The notes under the pieces: model-generated | Database searches by the model: none | Told to the model about the DNA's origin: nothing | The model's input: the letters and a program-made list of their open reading frames with translations, nothing else | Assembly (NCBI RefSeq): GCF_040744945.1 | Contig: NZ_CP160453.1 | Span: 2,046,001-2,110,000, forward strand | Reading direction: 5' to 3' | Origin: Saccharothrix sp. HUAS TT1 | GTDB taxonomy: Bacteria > Actinomycetota > Actinomycetes > Mycobacteriales > Pseudonocardiaceae | Length of the DNA: 64,000 nt | Program-made: the position numbers and the translations under genes | In this document: in pieces, positions 57,428-64,000 of the stretch | Layout: each line of letters starts with the position of its first letter | Numbering within the stretch: position 1 is the stretch's first letter

Positions 57428-60394
57428 CCGGACGTCGAGCCCTTCGGCCTGACCGCCGTCGAACGCCACCGTGAACGCCGCCGCGCCCAGGGTCGACCGG
57501 GCCGCGGCGGCGATCCGGTCGACGTCGCCGCGCTCCCCGACGGGCAGCGGCACGCCGACGGACGCCCGCACGGCCGTCGCCGCGCCCAGCAGCCGGGCCG
57601 CCTCCGCCGCGTCACCCGCCAGCCGCCGGGCGCCCGCCAGCCCCTCCAGCGCCAGCGCCACCGCCCGTGGGTCGCCGACCTGCCTGGCCAGCGCCAACCC
57701 CTCGGACTGCAGCCGCGCCGCCCGCGCCGCGTCACCGCGCAGCTCGGCCACGAACCCCAGCTCCGCCAGCAGCAACGTGCTGCCCGCCTCGAACCCGACC
57801 TGCCGGTGCCACGCCCGCAGCCGCTCCCAGTGCGCCTCGGCCGCGTCCAGCCGCCCCTCCCGCCGCGCGCCCATCGCCAACCCGGTCTCCGCGTACACCT
57901 CGCCGGGCGCGAACCCGTGCTCGGCCGCCACCTGACGGGCCTGTTCGTGCAGGTCACGCGCCTTCGCGTAGGCGCCGTCGGTCAGCGCGACCCGTCCCAG
58001 CCACGACAGCTTGTACGACACCTCCGGCCACGACCGCAGCTCCTCCGCCACCCGCAGCCCCTCCCGGTGCACGGCCTCCGCCCGCGCGTTGTCACCGGAC
58101 AGCTGCGCCAGCACCCCCAGCCCGAACGACGCCTTCAGCTGCCCCCACCGCTCACCCAGCTCCGCGAACAGCGCCGCGCTCCGCTCCGCCGACGCCCGCG
58201 CCTCCTCGACCCGACCGCGTGCCAGGGCCTGGCTCACCCGGTCGCTGTGCGCGGCGGCCACGCCCCACCGGTCGCCCAGCTCCTCGAACGCCGCCAGCGC
58301 CTGCCCGGTCAGCACCTCGGCGGCCGGCATGCCGCCCGCGGTCGACAGCACGTAGCCCAGGAACCACCGGGCGCGCGCCCGGCACAGGGGGTCGGCGATC
58401 CCGGCCGTCCCGGACACCGCGGCCGGGTCCACCGCCTCGCCCAGCAGCACCCCGAACGCGGCCCGCCACGCCACCGCCACCGGATCGGCGGAGGTCAGCA
58501 GCCGCCGCCCCTCCCGCAACCGCCCGCGCAGGAACCAGTACCAGGTCAGCGCGGTGCTCAACCGGTCCGCGCCGGCCGGCTCCAGCGCCTCGTGCGCGGC
58601 ACGCAGGTTCGCGGTGTCGGCGTCCAGCCGCTCCAGCCACCGCAGCTGCCCCGCACCGCGCAGCTCCGGGTCCGCCCGCTCGGCCAGCGCCAGGTAGAAC
58701 GCCGCGTGCCGCTGCCGCACCCGCTCGAACTCGCCCGCCTCGCGCAGCCGCTCCCGCCCGTAGTCCGCCACCGACTCCAGCAGCCGGAACCGCGGCTCGC
58801 CGCTGTGCTCCGGCGCGACCACCAGCGACCGGTTCACCAGCCCGGCCAGCACGTCCACCACCTCGTCGGCCGCCACACCGCCGCCCGCGCACACGGCTTC
58901 GGCGGCGTCCAACGCGCACCCGTCCACGTGCACGGCCAACCGCCGCAGCACGACCCGTTCGGCGTCGCCGAGCAGGTCCCAGCTCCAGTCGATCATCGCC
59001 CGCAGCGTGCGCTGCCGGGCGGGCGCGTCCCGGTGCCCGGTCGCCAGCAACCGGAACCGGTCGTCCAGCCGGTCCAGCAGCGCGGGCACGCCCAGCCCGC
59101 GCACCCGCCTCGCCGCCAGCTCCACCGCCAGCGGCAACCCGTCGAGCCGCCGGCAGATCGCCTCGACCAGCGGCGCGTTGTCCGGCGTCAGCGCGAACCC
59201 CGGCGCGGCGCGCGCCGCGAACAGCTGGACGGCGTCCGCCACGTCCAACGGCGGCACGGCCCACACGGTCTCGAACGACAGGCCGAGCGGTTCCTGGCTG
59301 GTGGTGAGCACCCGCAGCCCCGGCACGGCCCGCAGCAGCCGCGCCACCAGCGCGGCGACCGGCTCGACCAGCCGCTCGCAGTTGTCCAGCACCAGCAGCG
59401 CCTCCCGCGGGCGCAACGCCTCCACCAGCGCGTCCTCCCGCACCCCGAGCACGTCGGCCACGGCGCCGGCCACCTGCTCGTCCCGCCCGACGCCGGCCAG
59501 CTCGACCAGCCACACCCCGTCCGCGGCCGACGCCCGCCGCGCGACCTCCAGGGCCAGGCTCGTCTTGCCGACACCGCCGGGACCGGTGAGCGTCACCAGC
59601 CGGGCGTCGCGGGGCAGGTCGCCCAGGTCGCGGACCGCGTCCTCCCGGCCGACCAGCGCGCCGACCGGCGCCGGCAGGTTCGTGCGGACCGCCGCGGCGG
59701 CGCCGAGCGCCGGGTCGTGGTCGAGGACCGCCCGGTGCAGCGCGGCCAGCTCCGGACCGGGTTCCAGCCCCTGCTCCTCGGCCAGCAGCCGGCGCAGCGC
59801 GGCGTAGCTCTCCAGCGCCTCGACCTGCCGCCCGGCCCGGTACAGGGCGCGCATGTGCAGCCCGCGCAGGCGTTCCCGCAACGGGTGCCGCGCCACCTCG
59901 GCCGTCAACGCCGCCAGGTCCGGCTCGCCCGTGTGCGCCTCCAGCGCCAGCAACCGCTCCTCGGTCCACCGGGCCACCACCGGCGGGACGAACGGCGCGT
60001 CGGCGAACTCCGCCAGCGGCTCGCCGCGCCACAGCGCCAGCGCCTCGCCGAACCGCCCGCAGGCCACCAGCTCCCGGAACCGCAGCACGTCCAGGCAGTC
60101 CGGGTCGACCCGGACCCGGTACCCGGCGGGCCCGTGCGCCACCAACCCGCGCCCACCCGGCTCCGCCGCCTCCAGCGCCCGCCGCAGCTGCGAGACCTTG
60201 GTCTGCAGGGTGTTCACCGGGTTGCCGGGCGGCTCGTCGCCCCACAGGTCGAACACCAGCCGGTCCGCCGGCACCGGCCGCCCCTCGTGCGCGAGCAGGT
60301 CCGCCAGCAGCAGCCGGACCTTGGCCTCCGGCACCCGCACCGGGACGCCGCCCGCCGTCCACACCCCGAGCGGGCCCAACACCCCGAATCTCAC
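57419..60394 (-). CDS. AfsR-type regulator 5 (SARP-like, NB-ARC, TPR)
   Basis: 991 residues from GTG 60392-60394; the frame is open further upstream without similarity. A winged helix ('FGVLGPLGVWTAGGVPV', about 1-95) and BTAD (about 100-230) precede an NB-ARC ATPase with P-loop GPGGVGKTS (271-279), Walker B 'ALLVLDNCE' and 'GLPLAVELAARR'. TPR-like helices fill the C-terminus from about 640. It belongs to a different subfamily from regulators 1-4 (linker and P-loop differ). It is divergent from an imine-reductase-like gene, with 11-base direct repeats between them, so that gene is a likely target. The last codons and stop lie in the repeat cluster. Confidence 0.9.
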   Translation of the reverse strand: MRFGVLGPLGVWTAGGVPVRVPEAKVRLLLADLLAHEGRPVPADRLVFDLWGDEPPGNPVNTLQTKVSQLRRALEAAEPGGRGLVAHGPAGYRVRVDPDCLDVLRFRELVACGRFGEALALWRGEPLAEFADAPFVPPVVARWTEERLLALEAHTGEPDLAALTAEVARHPLRERLRGLHMRALYRAGRQVEALESYAALRRLLAEEQGLEPGPELAALHRAVLDHDPALGAAAAVRTNLPAPVGALVGREDAVRDLGDLPRDARLVTLTGPGGVGKTSLALEVARRASAADGVWLVELAGVGRDEQVAGAVADVLGVREDALVEALRPREALLVLDNCERLVEPVAALVARLLRAVPGLRVLTTSQEPLGLSFETVWAVPPLDVADAVQLFAARAAPGFALTPDNAPLVEAICRRLDGLPLAVELAARRVRGLGVPALLDRLDDRFRLLATGHRDAPARQRTLRAMIDWSWDLLGDAERVVLRRLAVHVDGCALDAAEAVCAGGGVAADEVVDVLAGLVNRSLVVAPEHSGEPRFRLLESVADYGRERLREAGEFERVRQRHAAFYLALAERADPELRGAGQLRWLERLDADTANLRAAHEALEPAGADRLSTALTWYWFLRGRLREGRRLLTSADPVAVAWRAAFGVLLGEAVDPAAVSGTAGIADPLCRARARWFLGYVLSTAGGMPAAEVLTGQALAAFEELGDRWGVAAAHSDRVSQALARGRVEEARASAERSAALFAELGERWGQLKASFGLGVLAQLSGDNARAEAVHREGLRVAEELRSWPEVSYKLSWLGRVALTDGAYAKARDLHEQARQVAAEHGFAPGEVYAETGLAMGARREGRLDAAEAHWERLRAWHRQVGFEAGSTLLLAELGFVAELRGDAARAARLQSEGLALARQVGDPRAVALALEGLAGARRLAGDAAEAARLLGAATAVRASVGVPLPVGERGDVDRIAAAARSTLGAAAFTVAFDGGQAEGLDVRVS

Positions 60395-60419
60395 GCCGGG
60401 ACGGTAACCGGCCGACCCC

Positions 60420-60441
60420 CAGCGGACCCGCAGCGGACCGT
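60420..60441. promoter_or_regulatory. 11-base direct repeats in a divergent promoter region
   Basis: cagcggacccg and cagcggaccgt are adjacent 11-base units. SARP-type winged-helix regulators bind heptamer direct repeats with this period. They lie 25 bases from the regulator start and 47 bases from the oxidoreductase start. Confidence 0.45.
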
Positions 60442-60488
60442 GCGTGTTCGCGGCCACCGTGATGATCACACGAAGGAGTGAGCCCCAC

Positions 60489-61349
60489 ATGACCGACAAG
60501 ACCCCGTTGACCGTGATCGGCCTGGGCCCGATGGGCCAGGCCATGGTGACCAGGTTCCTGGCCGCCGGGCACCCGACCACCGTCTGGAACCGCACGCCGT
60601 CCCGCGCCGACGCCGTCGTGGCGGCCGGCGCCACCCGCGCCGACACCGCCGCCGACGCCGTCGCCGCGAACCGGCTGCTCGTCCTCAGCCTCACCGACTA
60701 CGCCGCCGCGGACGCCGTCCTCGACGGCGTGGACCTCGCCGGCCGCGTGGTCGTCAACCTCAGCTCCGACACGCCGGGCCGGACGCTCGAAGCCGCCGCC
60801 CAGCTCGCCGAACGGGGCGCGGAACTGCTGGTCGGCGGCGTGATGGCGAACGCGGAGATGGTCGGCGACCCGGCCGCGTACGTGTTCTACAGCGGCCCGC
60901 GCGAGGTGTTCGACCGGCACGCCGACACCCTCGCGGTGCTCGGCAGGCCGGACTACCTGGGTGCGGACCACGGCCTCGCCCAGCTGCTCTACCAGGCGCA
61001 GCTGGACGTCTTCCTCACCTCGATGGCCGCGATGCTGCACGGCATCGCGCTGGTGAAGTCGGCGGGCCTCACGGCCGAGCGGTACGCCCCCTACCTCGCC
61101 GACAACCTCGCCACCCTGCCCCTGTACGTGGCGGAGACCGTGCGGCACGTCGACTCCGGCGAGCACCCCGGCGACCTGGCCAACACCGCCATGATGGGCG
61201 CGACGGCGGCGCACGTCGTCGGCGCGAGCGAGGCCGCCGGCGTCGACGCGGAGCTGCCCAGGGCGGTCCGGTCCCTCTACGACCGCGCCATCGCGGCGGG
61301 TCACGGGAAGGACAGCTGGACCGCCCTGGTCAACGTCCTGCGCGGCTGA
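60489..61349 (+). CDS. NAD(P)-binding oxidoreductase, imine reductase-like
   Basis: 286 residues. An N-terminal Rossmann fold with 'LTVIGLGPMGQAMVTRFLAA' and 'TVWNRTPSRA' (the Arg points to NADPH) is followed by a helical dimerisation domain. This is the beta-hydroxyacid dehydrogenase/imine reductase superfamily. The segment 'SDTPGRTLEAA' and the C-terminal 'LANTAMMGATAAHVV' are closer to imine reductases than to hydroxyisobutyrate dehydrogenases, whose catalytic Lys region is not evident. Substrate is unknown. ATG 60489 has AAGGAG 9 bases upstream. It is divergent from the AfsR-type regulator. Confidence 0.82.
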   Translation: MTDKTPLTVIGLGPMGQAMVTRFLAAGHPTTVWNRTPSRADAVVAAGATRADTAADAVAANRLLVLSLTDYAAADAVLDGVDLAGRVVVNLSSDTPGRTLEAAAQLAERGAELLVGGVMANAEMVGDPAAYVFYSGPREVFDRHADTLAVLGRPDYLGADHGLAQLLYQAQLDVFLTSMAAMLHGIALVKSAGLTAERYAPYLADNLATLPLYVAETVRHVDSGEHPGDLANTAMMGATAAHVVGASEAAGVDAELPRAVRSLYDRAIAAGHGKDSWTALVNVLRG

Positions 61350-62867
61350 TCACACGGCGTTCAGGCCGGGGTTGCGGTCCTCGATCACGAACGACCGCAG
61401 CGTGGTCGCCTCGGCCCCGGCCGCCCGCACGTGCGACAGGGCGCGGAAGTCCGCCCGCACCTCCCGCGCGGTGAACTTCGTCCGCACGTACCCGCGCCGC
61501 CTGCTGTGCAGCTTGATGTGCGGGTTGTTGCGCAGCTGGACCTGGTCGACGGTGTCGTTGCCGTCGCCGCCGGACGTCACCGACGAGCACACCAGCTCGG
61601 TGCCGACCGTGCGCGACGACGCCGGGTCGTTCCAGTCGGCCTTGATGTCGGCGGCGTAGGCCGCGTGCACGTCACCGGTCAGCACGACGGTGTTGCGGAC
61701 CTTCGCGTCCACCCAACCGCGCGTGACCCGGTCCCGGGAGGCCAGGTAGCCGTCCCAGGAGTCCATCGACAGCTCCTTCTCCGGCCCGTCCTCCCGGTCC
61801 CGCTCGGCGAAGAACACCTGCTGGCCGAGCACGTCCCAGCGCGCCCGCGAGCGGCGGAACCCGTCGAGCAGCCACGCCTCCTGCTCGGCGCCGGTGATGG
61901 AGCGGGTGGGCAGCCCGGCGTCGGCGCACGTCTTCCAGCCGTCGCCGCACGCCTGGTCGTCGCGGTGCTGGCGGGTGTCGAGCATGTGGAAGTTGACCAG
62001 GCCGCCCCACCGGACCCGCCGGTAGAGCTGCATGTCGACGCCGTTCGGCTTCGCGCCGCGGCGCAGCGGCATGTTCTCGTAGTACGCCTGGAACGCCGCC
62101 GCGCGCCGGTCGGCGAACGCCGGGTCGGGCTGCTCGGGCACCTCGTCGGCCCAGTTGTTCTCGGTCTCGTGGTCGTCCCACACCACCAGCCACGGCGCCA
62201 CCGAGTGCGCGAGCTGCAGGTCCTCGTCGGTCTTGTACTGGGCGTGCCGCAGCCGGTAGTCGGCCAGCGTGCGGGTCTCCGGGCCGAGCACCGCCCGCAC
62301 GTCCGCCGCCTTCGCCGCGTACTCGTACTGGTAGTCGCCCAGGTGCAGGACGACGTCCGGGTGGTCCTCGGCGAGCCGCCGGTACGCGGTGAAGTAGCCC
62401 TCGCCGTAGTGCGCGCACGACGCGAAGCACATGGTCAGGTCCTGCCCGACGGCCCACGGCTCGGGCGTCGTGCGGGTCCGGCCGACGGCGGACAGGTGGT
62501 TGTCGACCTTGAACCGGTAGAAGTACTCGCGCCCGGGGCGCAGGCCGAACGTCTCCACGTGCACGCTGTGCGCGGACTCGGGGCGGGCGACCCGCACGCC
62601 CCGCCGCACCACGCGCCGGAAGCGCTCGTTCTCGGCCAGCTCCCAGTGCACCGGGACGACCCGGTTCGGCATGCCGCCGCGGCCGTCCCCGTCGAGCGGC
62701 CTCGGGGCCAGGCGCGTCCACAGCACCATGCCGTCGGAGCTGGGGTCGCCGGACGCGACGCCGAGGGTGAAGGGGTTGTCGAGCTTCGCGGAGCCCGCGC
62801 CGGTGGTCGCGAGGGCCGCACCGGCCACACCGCCGATGAGCAGGGAACGTCGGGTCACCGTGGTCAT
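61350..62867 (-). CDS. phoD: PhoD family alkaline phosphatase/phosphodiesterase, Tat-exported
   Basis: 505 residues from ATG 62867 (GTG 62876 also possible). A twin-arginine signal 'TVTRRSLLIGGVAG' is followed by a PhoD N-terminal domain ('NPFTLGVASGDPSSDGMVLW'). The metallophosphatase domain has ligand motifs 'MCFASCAHYG', 'LHLGDYQYEY', 'WDDHETENNW' and 'VLTGDVHAAY'. PhoD enzymes are calcium/iron-dependent and scavenge phosphate from esters outside the cell. It ends right next to the oxidoreductase stop (convergent, no gap). Inverted GTTCACCC motifs lie upstream, suggesting phosphate control. Confidence 0.93.
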   Translation of the reverse strand: MTTVTRRSLLIGGVAGAALATTGAGSAKLDNPFTLGVASGDPSSDGMVLWTRLAPRPLDGDGRGGMPNRVVPVHWELAENERFRRVVRRGVRVARPESAHSVHVETFGLRPGREYFYRFKVDNHLSAVGRTRTTPEPWAVGQDLTMCFASCAHYGEGYFTAYRRLAEDHPDVVLHLGDYQYEYAAKAADVRAVLGPETRTLADYRLRHAQYKTDEDLQLAHSVAPWLVVWDDHETENNWADEVPEQPDPAFADRRAAAFQAYYENMPLRRGAKPNGVDMQLYRRVRWGGLVNFHMLDTRQHRDDQACGDGWKTCADAGLPTRSITGAEQEAWLLDGFRRSRARWDVLGQQVFFAERDREDGPEKELSMDSWDGYLASRDRVTRGWVDAKVRNTVVLTGDVHAAYAADIKADWNDPASSRTVGTELVCSSVTSGGDGNDTVDQVQLRNNPHIKLHSRRRGYVRTKFTAREVRADFRALSHVRAAGAEATTLRSFVIEDRNPGLNAV

Positions 62868-62898
62868 GTGCGACACCGTTGCCGATCAGGTTGGCGTC

Positions 62899-62939
62899 CG
62901 GGTGAACTCCGGTGTGACAGCAGTGGACCAGTTCACCCG
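62899..62939. promoter_or_regulatory. inverted PHO-box-like motifs upstream of phoD
   Basis: CGGGTGAACT (62899-62908) and AGTTCACCCG (62930-62939) are perfect 10-base inverted arms, 21 bases apart. Each contains GTTCACC, the core of the actinobacterial PhoP repeat unit. Classical PHO boxes are direct repeats, so the inverted layout is atypical. Confidence 0.45.
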
Positions 62940-62958
62940 ACAGGTTCCGGGGGGCTCG

Positions 62959-62988
62959 TTGAAGCGTTGGCACTCGCATGGGTAGAGT
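62959..62988 (+). promoter_or_regulatory. groESL promoter
   Basis: TTGAAG (62959-62964) and TAGAGT (62983-62988) lie 18 bases apart. The CIRCE operator covers the spacer and the -10, so a bound repressor would block the polymerase. Confidence 0.65.
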
Positions 62989-62993
62989 GCTAG
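62967..62993. promoter_or_regulatory. CIRCE operator (HrcA binding site)
   Basis: TTGGCACTC - nine bases - GAGTGCTAG. It differs from the consensus TTAGCACTC-N9-GAGTGCTAA by only two bases. It lies about 100 bases before groES and predicts heat-shock control by HrcA, whose gene is outside the window. Confidence 0.93.
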
Positions 62994-63094
62994 ATGCACG
63001 GCGCCAGCAACCGCCCCGACCCCCGCGACGGCGGGGTGGCAGGAGCCGTAAACGCAACCTGCCAACGCTTTCGACGACCGTGGAGGTCAGCCCG

Positions 63095-63388
63095 GTGAGC
63101 GTGAACATCAAGCCGCTCGAGGACAAGATCGTCGTCCAGGCCAGCGAGGCCGAGACCACGACCGCTTCCGGCCTCGTGATCCCGGACACCGCGAAGGAGA
63201 AGCCCCAGGAGGGCAAGGTCATCGCGGTCGGCCCCGGCCGGATCGACGACAAGGGCAACCGCGTCCCCGTGGACGTGGCTGTCGGCGACGTCGTCATCTA
63301 CTCCAAGTACGGCGGCACCGAGGTCAAGTACAACGGCGAGGAGTACCTCATCCTCTCCGCCCGCGACGTGCTGGCCGTCATCAACTGA
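63095..63388 (+). CDS. groES: co-chaperonin GroES
   Basis: 97-residue subunit of the heptameric lid of the chaperonin. '[20 protein letters not shown]' is followed by the mobile loop '[19 protein letters not shown]' and the roof '[12 protein letters not shown]', ending '[12 protein letters not shown]'. GTG 63095 has GGAGG 8 bases upstream. The open frame runs further upstream through the CIRCE, but that part is the leader. groEL follows after 83 bases. Confidence 0.97.
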   Translation: MSVNIKPLEDKIVVQASEAETTTASGLVIPDTAKEKPQEGKVIAVGPGRIDDKGNRVPVDVAVGDVVIYSKYGGTEVKYNGEEYLILSARDVLAVIN

Positions 63389-63468
63389 CGCTCGGCTGAC
63401 ACGCAAGGCGCCCCGGCGAACCCCTCACCGGGGCTTTCCCGGGGCGTTTCGCATCAAGAGAGGCGTGA

Positions 63469-64000
<532 letters not shown>

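Noticed and set aside
60444..60488. Longer N-terminus for the imine-reductase-like gene
   Set aside because: The extra 15 residues cover the ribosome binding site AAGGAG; ATG 60489 places the Rossmann strand correctly.
61350..62867. Metallophosphatase as a purple acid phosphatase or nucleotidase
   Set aside because: The Tat signal, the PhoD N-terminal domain and the order of metal motifs match PhoD.

Overview
This window is high-GC, mostly coding chromosomal DNA from an actinomycete. GTG starts, four-base GTGA start/stop overlaps and an ESX (type VII secretion) locus all point that way. A family in the Pseudonocardiaceae (Saccharothrix/Actinosynnema/Lentzea type) is my best guess, inferred from protein flavour and gene order rather than from any search. 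As I recall it, the gene order parallels the Mycobacterium tuberculosis stretch from groEL1/groES through tsaD, alr, glmS, glmM, rpsI, rplM, the ESX-4 locus, truA, rplQ and rpoA to infA, so most of the window is an old actinobacterial core.

Bases 1-9350 hold the end of the spc operon and the alpha operon: rplO (partial), secY-adk-map, then infA-rpmJ-rpsM-rpsK-rpsD-rpoA-rplQ-truA. A small secreted four-cysteine protein with its own promoter sits between map and infA. Bases 9381-11682 carry a Uma2-type nuclease-fold protein and an exported subtilase with a P domain.

Bases 11931-45823 are an extended ESX-4-like region. An eccE companion and eccE run leftward; eccB, a small YxxxD helical protein and a WXG/Gly-rich protein run rightward; mycP and eccD run leftward; eccC runs rightward. 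Four tandem AfsR-type regulators (winged helix-BTAD-NB-ARC, with C-terminal repeats in three) lie between eccC and an Hsp70-like secretion-associated membrane protein. A small charged protein and two WXG100 genes follow. rplM-rpsI and glmM interrupt the region, then a second small-YxxxD plus large Gly-rich module, a Pro/Gly/Tyr-rich membrane protein and a coiled-coil protein complete it. The machine would be EccB/C/D/E with mycosin MycP, the candidate substrates are the WXG100 and YxxxD proteins, and the regulator array is the unusual addition.

Bases 45849-57334 hold an alpha/beta hydrolase, glmS (with a DasR-type operator-like palindrome upstream), an NAD(P)HX repair enzyme, alr, a membrane-anchored hydrolase, tsaE, a leftward matB / thioredoxin / MerR group, and tsaB-rimI-tsaD. 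Two intergenic regions here share a repeat family, one copy of which forms a 180-base inverted repeat with 82-base arms.

Bases 57419-64000 hold a lone AfsR-type regulator divergent from an imine-reductase-like oxidoreductase, a Tat-exported PhoD phosphatase, and groES-groEL (partial) behind a clear CIRCE operator. I saw no tRNA, rRNA, CRISPR array, transposase or phage gene.
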